Numbered from the stretch's first letter, positions 14,600 to 23,807 are shown. The stretch: DNA of 64,000 bases from Streptomyces sp. yr375 (GCF_900110755.1 NZ_FOFF01000031.1:1-64000); one strand, 5' to 3'. Made by a program: numbers and translations. Notes: generated from the letters alone by a model not told the origin.

Positions 14600-16731
14600 G
14601 CACTCGTATAGAGAAGTCAGAGGACTCGATGTCCACAGCCACCCCGACCAGGGCGCCGCACAGCGATGTGCCGACCGGTCACAAGGACGAAGGCAAGGTC
14701 GGCGCGGGCCTGTTCGACCCGAAGCAGTTGCTGAAGTCACTGCCCGACGCCTGCCGCAAGCTCGACCCGCGGGTGATGGTCAAGTCACCCGTCATGTTCG
14801 TGGTCCTCGTCGGCTCGGTGCTGACGACGATCTTCTCCTTCAAGGACCCGGGCGACTGGTTCGGCTGGACCATCAGCGCCTGGCTGTGGCTCACGGTCAT
14901 CTTCGCCAACCTCGCGGAGGCGGTCGCCGAGGGCCGCGGCAAGGCGCAGGCCGACACCCTGCGCAAGGCCAAGACCGACACGGTCGCACGCCGTCTGGGC
15001 AAGGACGGCAAGACCGAGGAGCAGGTGCCTGGCACCGAGCTCACGATCGGTGACCTGGTCGTGTGCGAGGCGGGCGACATCATCCCCGGCGACGGTGACG
15101 TCGTCGAGGGCGTCGCGTCCGTGGACGAGTCGGCCATCACCGGCGAGTCCGCGCCCGTCATCCGTGAGTCCGGCGGCGACCGCTCGGCCGTCACCGGCGG
15201 TACGAAGGTCCTCTCCGACCGCATCGTCATCAAGATCACGACGAAGCCGGGCGAGACCTTCATCGACCGGATGATCGCCCTCGTCGAGGGTGCCGCCCGG
15301 CAGAAGACGCCGAACGAGATCGCGCTGAACATCCTGCTCGCCTCGCTGACGATCGTCTTCCTGCTGGCCGTGGCCACGCTGCCGCCGTTCGCGGACTACG
15401 CGGGCACCCACCTCACGATGATCGTGCTGGTGGCCCTGCTGGTCTGTCTGATCCCGACCACGATCGGCGCGCTGCTCTCCGCGATCGGCATCGCGGGCAT
15501 GGACCGGCTGGTGCAGCGCAACGTACTGGCCATGTCCGGCAGGGCAGTCGAGGCGGCGGGTGACGTATCGACCCTTCTCCTGGACAAGACCGGCACCATC
15601 ACCCTCGGTAACCGCCAGGCGTCGGAGTTCGTGCCGGTGACCGGCACCACCGAGGCCGAGGTGGCGGATGCCGCCCAGCTCTCCTCGCTGGCCGACGAGA
15701 CGCCCGAGGGCCGCTCCATCGTCGTCCTGGCGAAGGAGAAGTACGGGCTGCGCGAGCGCCACCAGGGCGAGCTGGCCAACGCCGAGTGGATCGCGTTCAC
15801 CGCCCAGACCCGCATGTCGGGTGTGGACGTGGACGGGCGCAGGATCCGCAAGGGCGCCGCCGGTTCGGTCATCACCTGGGTCAAGGAGCAGGGCGGCACC
15901 GTTTCTGAGGACGCCGACACTCTCGCCAACCGGATCTCGGAGGCCGGCGGCACCCCGCTGCTCGTGGCGGTCGAGGACGAGCAGGGTGCCCGGATCCTGG
16001 GCGTCATCCACTTGAAGGACGTCGTCAAGGAAGGCATGCGAGAGCGGTTCGACGAACTGCGGCGCATGGGCATCAAGACCGTCATGATCACCGGCGACAA
16101 CCCGCTGACCGCCAAGGCGATCGCCGAGGAGGCGGGCGTCGACGACTTCCTCGCGGAGGCCACGCCCGAGGACAAGATGGCCCTCATCAAGCGGGAGCAG
16201 GCCGGCGGCAAGCTCGTCGCGATGACCGGTGACGGCACCAACGACGCGCCCGCGCTCGCGCAGGCGGACGTCGGCGTGGCGATGAACACGGGCACGTCGG
16301 CCGCGAAGGAGGCCGGCAACATGGTCGACCTCGACTCGAACCCGACCAAGCTCATCGAGATCGTCGAGATCGGCAAGCAACTCCTCATCACCCGGGGCGC
16401 CTTGACGACGTTCTCCATCGCCAACGACGTAGCGAAGTACTTCGCGATCATCCCGGCGCTGTTCGCGGCGGTCTACCCGGGCCTGGACAAGCTCAACATC
16501 ATGAACCTGTCCTCGCCCGACTCCGCGATCCTGTCCGCGGTCATCTTCAACGCGCTGGTCATCATCGCGCTGGTCCCGCTCTCCCTGCGGGGCGTGCAGT
16601 ACAAGCCGGTGAGCGCGGACAAGATGCTGCGCCGCAACCTCACGATCTACGGCCTCGGCGGGCTGATCGCGCCCTTCATCGGTATCAAGATCATCGACCT
16701 GCTCATCTCCCTCATCCCCGGAATCGGCTGA
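14596..16731 (+). CDS. kdpB: KdpB, P-type ATPase catalytic subunit
   Basis: 711 residues from ATG 14596; a second ATG at 14629 is possible. Motifs in order: TGES (actuator; its Ser is the inhibitory phosphosite in E. coli KdpB), [17 protein letters not shown] in the membrane core, the phosphorylated Asp330 in DKTGTIT, and [20 protein letters not shown] in the hinge. ATP hydrolysis here drives K+ uptake through KdpA. Homology begins near [20 protein letters not shown]; the first 35 residues or so are variable. A decayed copy of the DKTGT region lies at 2895-3213. Confidence 0.97.
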   Translation: MSTRIEKSEDSMSTATPTRAPHSDVPTGHKDEGKVGAGLFDPKQLLKSLPDACRKLDPRVMVKSPVMFVVLVGSVLTTIFSFKDPGDWFGWTISAWLWLTVIFANLAEAVAEGRGKAQADTLRKAKTDTVARRLGKDGKTEEQVPGTELTIGDLVVCEAGDIIPGDGDVVEGVASVDESAITGESAPVIRESGGDRSAVTGGTKVLSDRIVIKITTKPGETFIDRMIALVEGAARQKTPNEIALNILLASLTIVFLLAVATLPPFADYAGTHLTMIVLVALLVCLIPTTIGALLSAIGIAGMDRLVQRNVLAMSGRAVEAAGDVSTLLLDKTGTITLGNRQASEFVPVTGTTEAEVADAAQLSSLADETPEGRSIVVLAKEKYGLRERHQGELANAEWIAFTAQTRMSGVDVDGRRIRKGAAGSVITWVKEQGGTVSEDADTLANRISEAGGTPLLVAVEDEQGARILGVIHLKDVVKEGMRERFDELRRMGIKTVMITGDNPLTAKAIAEEAGVDDFLAEATPEDKMALIKREQAGGKLVAMTGDGTNDAPALAQADVGVAMNTGTSAAKEAGNMVDLDSNPTKLIEIVEIGKQLLITRGALTTFSIANDVAKYFAIIPALFAAVYPGLDKLNIMNLSSPDSAILSAVIFNALVIIALVPLSLRGVQYKPVSADKMLRRNLTIYGLGGLIAPFIGIKIIDLLISLIPGIG

Positions 16732-16737
16732 TCGGCT

Positions 16738-17406
16738 ATGAACAACTCGGTTACGAACACGGCCCGGTTGCTCTGGGCCGGTCTGCGGGCCCTGCTGGTA
16801 CTCACCGTGGTGACGGGCGTCATCTACCCGCTCGCCGTCACGGGGATCGCCCAGGCGCTGTTCAACGGCAAGGCGAACGGCTCGGAGATCAAGTCGGACG
16901 GCAAGGTCGTCGGCTCGTCCCTGATCGGGCAGTCGTACAACCTGCCGTTGAAGAAGGGGCAGGAGACCCCGGACCCGGATCTGAAGTGGTTCCAGGGCCG
17001 GCCGCAGAACGGGCTCGGCGCCAACAGCGTCAACACCCAGTACAAGCTGCTGCTGTCCGGTGCCACCAACCTCTCCGCCGACAGCAAGGTGCTCCTCCAG
17101 CAGGTGAAGGACGCCAAGGCCGCCGTCGTCAAGGACAACTCGGTGCCCGGCTACACGGTCAGGGCGTCCCAGGTGCCCGCCGACGCGGTGACCTCGTCCG
17201 GCTCCGGTCTGGACCCGGACATCTCCCCGGCCTACGCGGACATCCAGGTCCACCGCATCGCAGAGAAGAACGGGCTGTCCGTCACCCAGGTGCAGAAGCT
17301 GGTCAAGGACCACACCGACGGCCGTACCCTCGGCTTCATCGGTGAGCCCACCGTGAACGTGCTGGAACTCAACATCGCGCTCAAGTCCCTTGTGACGAAG
17401 AGCTGA
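16738..17406 (+). CDS. kdpC: KdpC, accessory subunit of the K+-ATPase
   Basis: 222 residues starting 6 bp after kdpB. One N-terminal TM helix (RALLVLTVVTGVIYPLAVTG) is followed by an external domain with GSSLIGQSYN, WFQGRP, SGSGLDPDISPAYADIQVHR and the final VNVLELNIAL, all KdpC hallmarks. KdpC contacts KdpA and raises the complex's affinity for ATP or K+. A strong terminator follows, separating the pump genes from kdpED. Confidence 0.96.
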   Translation: MNNSVTNTARLLWAGLRALLVLTVVTGVIYPLAVTGIAQALFNGKANGSEIKSDGKVVGSSLIGQSYNLPLKKGQETPDPDLKWFQGRPQNGLGANSVNTQYKLLLSGATNLSADSKVLLQQVKDAKAAVVKDNSVPGYTVRASQVPADAVTSSGSGLDPDISPAYADIQVHRIAEKNGLSVTQVQKLVKDHTDGRTLGFIGEPTVNVLELNIALKSLVTKS

Positions 17407-17429
17407 TGGCGTTAGGCGACGATCCGCGT

Positions 17430-17472
17430 GGGAGTCGGCGGCCGGGGACACGTCCCGGATCCGCCGACTCCC
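17430..17472 (+). terminator. Strong inverted repeat after kdpC
   Basis: GGGAGTCGGCGG (17430-17441) pairs with CCGCCGACTCCC (17461-17472), and an inner CCGGG/CCCGG pair extends the stem. There is no T-tract, as usual in Streptomyces. It implies kdpED are partly uncoupled from kdpFABC. Confidence 0.75.
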
Positions 17473-17542
17473 GTCGCATTGATGCCGGTTGTGCAGTTCC
17501 CGGACTTCACGACTGCCCGTACGACACGAAAGGCGCACACCC

Positions 17543-18226
17543 ATGACACGGGTGCTGGTGGTGGAGGACGACCCGCAGCTCGTACGGGCCCTCGTGATCA
17601 ACCTGCAGGCCCGCCAGTACGGCGTCGACGCGGCCCCCGACGCAGCCGCCGCGCTCCGGCTCGCGGCGGCGCGGCAGCCGGACGTCGTGATGCTCGACCT
17701 CGGACTGCCCGACATGGACGGCGTCGACGTCATCAAGGCACTGCGCGGCTGGACCCGCGTCCCGATCCTGGTGCTGTCGGCCCGGCAGGCGTCGGACGAG
17801 AAGGTCGCGGCGCTCGACGCGGGCGCGGACGACTACATCACGAAGCCGTTCAGCATGGACGAACTCCTGGCCCGCCTGCGGGCCGCCGTCCGGCGCAGAG
17901 AGGGCGCTCCGTTCGTTTCCGAGGCGACACTGGTGGAGACCGACGAGTTCACCGTCGATCTGCGTGCCAAGAAAGCCACCCGGGGCGGACACGACATCCG
18001 GCTGACCCCGACCGAATGGCACCTGCTGGAGATCCTGATCACCAACCCCGGGCGGCTGATCACCCAGAAGCACCTGCTCCAGGAGGTGTGGGGCGTCACC
18101 CAGAGCAACAAGACCAACTACCTGCGGGTCTATATGGCCCAGCTCCGCCGCAAACTGGAGACGGACCCCGCCCACCCCCGTTATCTGATCACCGAGCCCG
18201 GCATGGGTTACCGCTTCGAAGGATGA
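17543..18226 (+). CDS. kdpE: KdpE, OmpR-family response regulator
   Basis: 227 residues from ATG 17543. The receiver domain (1-120) has the DD pair in VVEDDPQLV, phospho-acceptor Asp52 in VVMLDLGLPDMDG, and Lys in YITKPFSMDELLARL. The winged-helix DNA-binding domain (about 130-225) carries LTPTEWHLLEILITNPGRLI and YLRVYMAQLRRKLE. It is phosphorylated by KdpD and activates kdp. OmpR-type dimers bind direct repeats about 11 bp apart, the spacing of the half-sites found here at eight promoters. No such site precedes kdpED itself. The stop overlaps the kdpD start (ATGA). Confidence 0.95.
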   Translation: MTRVLVVEDDPQLVRALVINLQARQYGVDAAPDAAAALRLAAARQPDVVMLDLGLPDMDGVDVIKALRGWTRVPILVLSARQASDEKVAALDAGADDYITKPFSMDELLARLRAAVRRREGAPFVSEATLVETDEFTVDLRAKKATRGGHDIRLTPTEWHLLEILITNPGRLITQKHLLQEVWGVTQSNKTNYLRVYMAQLRRKLETDPAHPRYLITEPGMGYRFEG

Positions 18227-20772
18227 ACATGGCTCGCGGCAAGCTCCGGATCTACCTCGGCGCGGCACCGGGCGTCGGCAAGACGTACGCGATGCTCTCC
18301 GAGGCGCACCGGCGCGTGGAACGCGGCACCGACTGCGTGATCGCTTTCGTGGAACACCACGGCCGGCCGCGCACCGAGGTGATGCTGCACGGCCTGGAGG
18401 AGATTCCGCGCAGGGAACTGGAGTACCGGGGCACGACGTTCACCGAGATGGACATCGACGCCGTCCTGGCCCGGAACCCAGAGGTGGCGATGGTCGACGA
18501 GCTGCCTCACACCAACGTCCCCGGCTCCCGCAACACCAAGCGCTGGCAGGACGTCGAGGAACTCCTCGCGGCCGGCATCGACGTCGTCTCGACCGTCAAC
18601 ATCCAGCATCTGGAGTCGCTCGGCGACGTCGTCGAGTCGATCACCGGTGTACGGCAGCAGGAGACCGTGCCGGACGAAGTGGTGCGCCGGGCCGACCAGA
18701 TCGAGCTCGTCGACATGTCGCCGCAGGCGCTGCGCCGCCGCATGGCGCACGGCAACATCTACAAGCCCGACAAGGTCGACGCGGCCCTCTCGAACTACTT
18801 CCGGCCCGGAAACCTGACAGCCCTGAGGGAGTTGGCGCTGCTGTGGGTGGCCGACCGGGTCGACGCCTATCTGACCGAGTACCGCAGTGAGCACCAGGTG
18901 TCGACGATCTGGGGCTCGCGGGAGCGGATCGTGGTGGGCCTGACCGGCGGACCGGAGGGCCGGACACTGATCCGCCGGGCCGCGCGGCTTGCCGAAAAGG
19001 GCGCCGGCGGCGAGGTGTTGGCCGTCTACATCTCCCGCAGCGACGGTCTGACCTCCGCCTCGCCCAAGGAACTGGCCGTCCAGCGAACGCTGGTGGAGGA
19101 TCTGGGCGGCACGTTCCACCAGGTCGTCGGCGACGACGTCTCGGCCGCGCTGCTGGACTTCTCCCGCGGGGTGAACGCCACCCAGATCGTGATGGGTGTC
19201 TCCCGGCGCAGGAGTTGGCAGTACGTGTTCGGTCCCGGCGTCGGAGCCACGGTGGCCCGCGAGTCGGGACCCGATCTCGACGTCCACCTGATCACGCACG
19301 ACGAGGCGGGCAAGGGACGCGGACTGCCCGTGAACCGTGGCGCACGGCTCGGCCGGGCCCGGATCGTCTGGGGCTGGCTCGTGGGCGTGCTCGGCCCCGT
19401 CCTGCTCACCCTGCTGCTGACCAGCGCCACACCGAATGTCGGCCTCGCCAACGACATGCTGCTGTTCCTGACCCTGACCGTCGCGGCGGCCCTGCTCGGC
19501 GGACTCCTCCCCGCGCTGGCCTCGGCGGTGGTCGGATCGCTGCTGCTGAACTGGTACTTCACCCCACCTGTACACACGTTCACCATCGCCGACCCCAAGA
19601 ACATCGTCGCCATCGCGATCTTCGTCGGTGTGGCCGTGTCGGTGGCGTCGGTGGTGGACCTCGCCGCCAGACGCACGGACCAGGCGGCCCGGCTGCGCGC
19701 CGAGTCCGAGATCCTGTCCTACCTCGCGGGCAACGTGCTGCGCGGCGAGACCAGCCTCGAGGCGCTGCTCGAGCGGGTGCGGGAGACCTTCGGCATGGAG
19801 TCGGTGGCCCTGCTGGAGCGGGCCGGCGAGCTGGATCCCTGGACCTGCGCGGGCAGTGTCGGCCCGCGCCCCTGCCAGAACCCCGAGCACGCGGACGTCG
19901 ACGTACCGGTCGGCGACCACATGTCCCTGGCCCTGTCGGGGCGCGTACTGCCGGCCGCCGACCGCCGGGTGCTCGCCGCGTTCGCCGCCCAGGCAGCCGT
20001 CGTCCTGGACCGCCGACGCCTGCAGCAAGAGGCCGACCAGGCCAAGGAGTTGGCCGAGGGCAACCGCATCCGCACCGCGCTGCTGGCCGCCGTCAGCCAC
20101 GACCTCCGTACCCCACTGGCCGGGATAAAGGCGGCCGTCACCTCCCTGCGCTCCGAGGACGTCGACTGGTCGGAGGAGGACCGGGCGGAGCTCCTGGAGG
20201 CGATCGAGGCGGGCGCCGACCGTCTCGACCAGTTGGTCGGCAACCTGCTCGACATGTCCCGCCTGCAGACCGGCACGGTCACCCCCATCATCCGCGAGAC
20301 CGACCTCGACGAGGTCGTGCCGATGGCGCTGGTCGGGGTGCCGGAGGACAGCGTGGAACTGGACATCCCGGAGACGCTGCCCATGGTTCATGTGGACCGG
20401 GGGCTGCTGGAGCGGGCCGTCGCCAACATCGTGGAGAACGCGGTCAAGTACAGCCCGCCGGAGGAGAAGGTCCTCGTGTCGGCGAGCGCCCTCGCGGACC
20501 GGGTCGAGGTGCGTGTGGTGGACCGCGGGCCGGGCGTCCCCGACGAGGCCAAGGACCGCATCTTCGAACCCTTCCAGCGCTACGGCGACTCTCCGCGCGG
20601 TGCCGGGGTCGGCCTCGGCCTGGCCGTGGCCCGCGGTTTCACGGAAGCCCTGGGCGGCACCCTGAGCGCGGAGGACACCCCCGGCGGCGGACTCACGATG
20701 GTGCTCAGCGTGCCGACAGCACCGGAGCGCCGGACGGAGCAGCCGGATCTGCCGGCCGCGGCCACGCCCTGA
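18223..20772 (+). CDS. kdpD: KdpD, potassium/turgor sensor histidine kinase
   Basis: 849 residues from ATG 18223; ATG 18229 is also possible. N-terminal KdpD domain with Walker A GAAPGVGKT and MVDELPHTNVPGSRN; Usp-like domain (about 245-360) with GVSRRRSWQYVFGPGVG; four TM helices (about 385-490) including NWYFTPPVHTFTI; GAF; HisKA with His626 in VSHDLRTPLAG; HATPase with DRGPGVP and GVGLGLAVARGF. It phosphorylates KdpE and, in the family, responds to low K+ and c-di-AMP. It is kdpE's operon partner, while the paralogue at 6541 has none. Confidence 0.96.
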   Translation: MNMARGKLRIYLGAAPGVGKTYAMLSEAHRRVERGTDCVIAFVEHHGRPRTEVMLHGLEEIPRRELEYRGTTFTEMDIDAVLARNPEVAMVDELPHTNVPGSRNTKRWQDVEELLAAGIDVVSTVNIQHLESLGDVVESITGVRQQETVPDEVVRRADQIELVDMSPQALRRRMAHGNIYKPDKVDAALSNYFRPGNLTALRELALLWVADRVDAYLTEYRSEHQVSTIWGSRERIVVGLTGGPEGRTLIRRAARLAEKGAGGEVLAVYISRSDGLTSASPKELAVQRTLVEDLGGTFHQVVGDDVSAALLDFSRGVNATQIVMGVSRRRSWQYVFGPGVGATVARESGPDLDVHLITHDEAGKGRGLPVNRGARLGRARIVWGWLVGVLGPVLLTLLLTSATPNVGLANDMLLFLTLTVAAALLGGLLPALASAVVGSLLLNWYFTPPVHTFTIADPKNIVAIAIFVGVAVSVASVVDLAARRTDQAARLRAESEILSYLAGNVLRGETSLEALLERVRETFGMESVALLERAGELDPWTCAGSVGPRPCQNPEHADVDVPVGDHMSLALSGRVLPAADRRVLAAFAAQAAVVLDRRRLQQEADQAKELAEGNRIRTALLAAVSHDLRTPLAGIKAAVTSLRSEDVDWSEEDRAELLEAIEAGADRLDQLVGNLLDMSRLQTGTVTPIIRETDLDEVVPMALVGVPEDSVELDIPETLPMVHVDRGLLERAVANIVENAVKYSPPEEKVLVSASALADRVEVRVVDRGPGVPDEAKDRIFEPFQRYGDSPRGAGVGLGLAVARGFTEALGGTLSAEDTPGGGLTMVLSVPTAPERRTEQPDLPAAATP

Positions 20773-20791
20773 AGGGTGAGGCCCATCGGCC

Positions 20792-21358
20792 TCAGGCATC
20801 GGGCGGCACGGTCTCGAACGCCTTCGCCACATGCCCGGTGTCCAGGCGCAGCCGCCAGGCGTTGCGGCGGTGCGCGGCGGCCAGTTCGGCCTCCAACGGC
20901 GACGGCGGCACAGCGAGGACGGGACATGTGGCGTGCGCGAGGCAGTAGCGGCTGACCGACGGCCACAGCGCGCGGTGCAGACGGCCGCGGGGCCCGGCAC
21001 CGACGACGAGGAGGTCGTCCTCGCGGTCGGCGATCTCGGTCAGCGCCCGGCCCGGGGAACCACGGACGACGAGGGCCTGCGTCGGAAGCCCCGTGTCCGT
21101 ACTGCCGACCACGTCACGGAGCGCCGTGACCAGCCGCTCCCGCGCCAGCCGCTTCCCCTCCTCGACCAGGTAGGACGCAGCCGGTGAACGACGTGCGGCG
21201 AGATCTCCGCCGGGCGGCTCCCAGGCCAGCACCGGCCACAGCTCGGCACCCCTGTGCCGTGCTTCGCCGGCGGCCCGGCACAGGGCGGCGAGACTGCCCG
21301 TGGAGCCGCTCACTCCGACCACGACACGAGCGGCTGGGGGCGCGTCGGACTCGGACAT
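20792..21358 (-). CDS. Universal stress protein family
   Basis: 188 residues from ATG 21358 with GGTGAAG upstream. A single Usp domain: VVVGVSGSTGSLAALCRAAG at the N-terminus and LLVVGAGPRGRLHRALWPSV, the ATP/nucleotide-binding glycine loop, then VSRYCLAHATCPVLAVP. A C-terminal extension of about 40 residues follows. Usp proteins bind ATP or cyclic nucleotides and modulate stress responses. It converges with kdpD (19 bp gap). A partial half-site pair on its strand (CGTCAG at 21485, CGCCAA at 21474) hints at the same regulation, but no clear -10 follows. Confidence 0.85.
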   Translation of the reverse strand: MSESDAPPAARVVVGVSGSTGSLAALCRAAGEARHRGAELWPVLAWEPPGGDLAARRSPAASYLVEEGKRLARERLVTALRDVVGSTDTGLPTQALVVRGSPGRALTEIADREDDLLVVGAGPRGRLHRALWPSVSRYCLAHATCPVLAVPPSPLEAELAAAHRRNAWRLRLDTGHVAKAFETVPPDA

Positions 21359-21512
21359 CACTTCACCGTTCTCCACGCGTCGGCGGTCGGTTCCCGCCGG
21401 CGATCCTCATCGGAACGCCTCCCATCTCACTCCTCGGCGAGGCGTTCGAAAAGCCCGCGGGCCAGTTCTTGGCGCCCTTCTGACGGACCCCGCCCGGGCC
21501 GCTCACCAGGCA

Positions 21513-21597
21513 CGTCAGCATCTCGTCAACGTCGTCCCGATCACCGTCAGCGTCCCGTCAGGAGGGGGCCGCCGACCCCGGTGGGCGGGCGTAACGT
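21513..21597 (+). promoter_or_regulatory. Four-half-site operator and -10 for the SAV_915-type gene
   Basis: CGTCAG (21513), CGTCAA (21524), CGTCAG (21545) and CGTCAG (21556): steps 11, 21, 11, the best-preserved copy in the window. TAACGT at 21592-21597 lies 30 nt after the last half-site. Confidence 0.75.
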
Positions 21598-21661
21598 CGT
21601 TGGTGAGCCCCGGTCCGCCTCCCCGCGTCCGGGGCACTTCAGCTCCTTCCGGAGGTATCCC

Positions 21662-22012
21662 GTGAAAGATCTCGTCTACGGCGAAGACCCCGAGCCCTGG
21701 GATCGGTTCCCGGCCGGACTCCTGTTCGTCCCGGTCCGGCCGGGCCCCTCACGGTGTGCGGCCCGCCTCTTCCGCACACCCCTCGGCGGTCGCACGGCCG
21801 TCGGCTTCACCTCCCTGCGCAGGCTGGCCGGGACGCTCGGTTCCGGCCAGACGTGGATCCGCCTCGCCGATCCCGCACTGCGCGCCCTGGTCGCACCGCT
21901 CGGTGTCACCACCGTCACGGTCGATCCCCGGTTCACCGCCCCGGCGCCCACACCGGTCGGACCGGCAGTTCCCGACTCGGCCCCGACCGTCCCGGCCCTG
22001 CGGGCCGGTTGA
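21662..22012 (+). CDS. SAV_915-type (SseB-like) small protein
   Basis: 116 residues from GTG 21662, with GGAGG seven bases upstream. The core FPAGLLFVPVRPGPSRCAAR, TPLGGRTAVGFTSLRRLAG and PALRALVAPLGVTTVTVDP resembles the SseB N-terminal-like fold of Streptomyces SAV_915 proteins; the last 25 residues are Pro/Ala-rich. Biochemical role unknown. A well-formed CGTCAR operator precedes it, and an mRNA tail carries three copies of GGCTGAGACC (22018-22046). Confidence 0.7.
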   Translation: MKDLVYGEDPEPWDRFPAGLLFVPVRPGPSRCAARLFRTPLGGRTAVGFTSLRRLAGTLGSGQTWIRLADPALRALVAPLGVTTVTVDPRFTAPAPTPVGPAVPDSAPTVPALRAG

Positions 22013-22061
22013 GAACCCGGCTGAGACCGGCTGAGACCGGCTGAGAGGAGAGCAGCAGTCG

Positions 22062-22265
22062 ATGACCACCCGTCACGAACCCGCCGTCCCTTCCACCTCC
22101 GTCGAACTGTCGGTGTGGTCGGGCCTCGACAGCCGAGCCCCGACCGGGCGACCTGGCCGTGGGCGGCGTACCGCTCGCGGAGATCGCCGACCGCTTCGGC
22201 ACCCCTGTCTAGGTCCTCGACGAGAACGAGGTCCGCGACCGCTGCTGCCGTGGGGCGGCCCGGAG
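22062..22265 (+). pseudogene. Remnant of a lysA-like PLP decarboxylase
   Basis: ATG 22062 with GAGGAG upstream opens a frame that shifts near 22135. The next frame reads GDLAVGGVPLAEIADRFGTP then V, stop (TAG), VLDENEVRDRC. This is the start of diaminopimelate decarboxylase-type proteins, where a Tyr codon normally sits at the TAG. Homology stops by about 22265. Frameshift, nonsense codon and 3' loss together mark a dead gene. Confidence 0.8.
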
Positions 22266-22304
22266 CCCGACCGGGAGACGAAGAAGTTCCCGCTACATGA
22301 CCCA

Positions 22305-22347
22305 CGAAACGGGTGGGCACAGCGATCTGCTGTGCCCACCCGTTTCG
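22305..22347 (+). terminator. Perfect 19-bp inverted repeat
   Basis: CGAAACGGGTGGGCACAGC pairs with GCTGTGCCCACCCGTTTCG around a 5-nt loop. It probably ends transcription from the left. The next 220 bp to the corA stop hold nothing I can support, although the minus strand around 22480-22510 (reading AAGENLGRM) resembles the tail of phage-type integrases. Confidence 0.75.
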
Positions 22348-22569
22348 GCGTTCCGCAAGGGAAGTTCGCTGCTCTCCGTGCTGATCCTTGCTCCCAGCCT
22401 GCGCTTCAACGGTGAGGCTTCCGCAGGTCAACGCCCGCGATCGCAGGAGACCGCTCGCATCGGAGCGCGGCTCATTCTCCCCAGATTCTCCCCAGCGGCC
22501 TGGAAGGAGTCGTCGGAGCCTGCGATCCGGGCCGTGCCCACTCCCGGGAGCGTCCTCCGAGGCGATTGC

Positions 22570-23700
22570 TCAGAGCCAGTCCTTCCGTTTGAAGATGATG
22601 TACAGGCTGGTGCAGACGACCGCCATCAAGACGATGGCGAAGGGGTATCCGAGCACCCAGTGGAGTTCCGGCATCCGGTCGAAGTTCATGCCGTAGATCG
22701 TCCCGACCAGTGTCGGGGCGAACAGGATCGCCGCCCAGGACGAGATCTTCTTGATCTCCTCGTTCTGTTCGAAGCCCGCTTCCGCCAACGCCCGCATTTC
22801 CGCGTTCTGTTGCTGGGTGACGAGGGTGGCGTTCACGGTGAGGATCTCGGTGAGGGCCTGGCGGAAGCCGTCGACGCGTTCGCTGGTGTGGGTGACGTGG
22901 TCGGCGACGTCCCGTAGGTAGCGCTGGAGTTCGTCGTCGGTGCCGTACTTGGAGAAGCCGGCCATCAGGGCGTGCAGCATGCCGACGAGGGGGCGGGTGG
23001 CGCGCTGGAACTCGACCATTTCGCGGGAGAGTTCGTAGATGCGGCGGGAGACCTCCGGGTCGCCGCGGAAGACCTCGGTCTCGATCTCGTCGATGTCGTT
23101 CTGGACGCCCGAGACGACCGGGAGGTAGCCGTCCACCACCGCGTCCAGGATCGCGTACAGCACCGCCTCCGGGCCCAGTTTCAGCAGTTCCGGCGTCTCC
23201 TCCATACGGCGGCGCACCGCCGACAGGTCGGGGGCCGCGCCGTGCCGGACGGTGAGGACGAAGTCGGGGCCCACGAACACGTGCAGCTCGCCGAAGTCGA
23301 TCTCCTCCTGGGCGTCGAGGTAGCGCGCCGCCCGCAGGACGACGAAGAGGGTGTCGCCGTAGCGTTCCAGTTTCGGCCGCTGGTGGGCCTCCTTCGCGTC
23401 CTCGACGGCGAGCGGGTGCAGGTCGAACTCCGCTGCCAGGGAGTGGAGTTCACCCTCCGTCGGGCGGGCCAGGCCGATCCACGCCATGCCCGACGGCTGC
23501 TCGCGCAGCGCCCGGTAGGTCTCCGAGAGCGTGGCCGGGGCGACGACGCGGACGCCGTCGCGGTACAGGACCGCCTGGACGATGCTGGCGGCCTCCGGAG
23601 ACTCCGTGGCCGGCGGCGCCGACGGGCGGGACGGCCGCGGTCGCGGCTGAGGTGCGGGCGGGGTGCGGCGCCAGACGGGTTTCCTGGGACGCTCGGGCAT
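22570..23700 (-). CDS. corA: CorA-family magnesium/cobalt transporter
   Basis: 376 residues from ATG 23700. A Pro/Arg-rich N-terminal tail is followed by the alpha/beta cytoplasmic domain, a long helical stalk (VEFQRATRPLVGMLHALMAG onward) and two TM helices with the signature GMN at about residue 337 (TIYGMNFD), ending FKRKDWL. It carries Mg2+ (or Co2+/Ni2+) inward as a pentamer. The start has only a moderate ribosome site (GAGGCAG). It is divergent from the glycosylase gene at 23875. Confidence 0.92.
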   Translation of the reverse strand: MPERPRKPVWRRTPPAPQPRPRPSRPSAPPATESPEAASIVQAVLYRDGVRVVAPATLSETYRALREQPSGMAWIGLARPTEGELHSLAAEFDLHPLAVEDAKEAHQRPKLERYGDTLFVVLRAARYLDAQEEIDFGELHVFVGPDFVLTVRHGAAPDLSAVRRRMEETPELLKLGPEAVLYAILDAVVDGYLPVVSGVQNDIDEIETEVFRGDPEVSRRIYELSREMVEFQRATRPLVGMLHALMAGFSKYGTDDELQRYLRDVADHVTHTSERVDGFRQALTEILTVNATLVTQQQNAEMRALAEAGFEQNEEIKKISSWAAILFAPTLVGTIYGMNFDRMPELHWVLGYPFAIVLMAVVCTSLYIIFKRKDWL

Positions 23701-23783
23701 CGCGGCTGCCTCTCGGTCGAGCCTACGTTTCGGTCGGGCCGGCCTGCGTTCGTTCGTCTTGCAGGTCGGCGTGATCACTTAGC

Positions 23784-23807
23784 CGGATATGCGGGATATT
23801 CAGGATA
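23784..23807 (+). repeat. Three GGATAT copies at 9-bp steps in a divergent promoter
   Basis: GGATAT at 23784, 23793 and 23802 between corA and the AlkZ-type gene, in an AT-richer patch. It may include the -10 of the right-hand gene (GATATAGG) or an operator. Confidence 0.5.

Noticed and set aside
17428-18222. KdpD extension through kdpE
   Set aside because: Shadow of the kdpE frame; KdpD homology starts at 18223.
21474-21485. CGTCAG/CGCCAA pair upstream of the universal stress gene as a full operator
   Set aside because: The second pair and a -10 at the right distance are missing; kept only as a hint in the gene entry.
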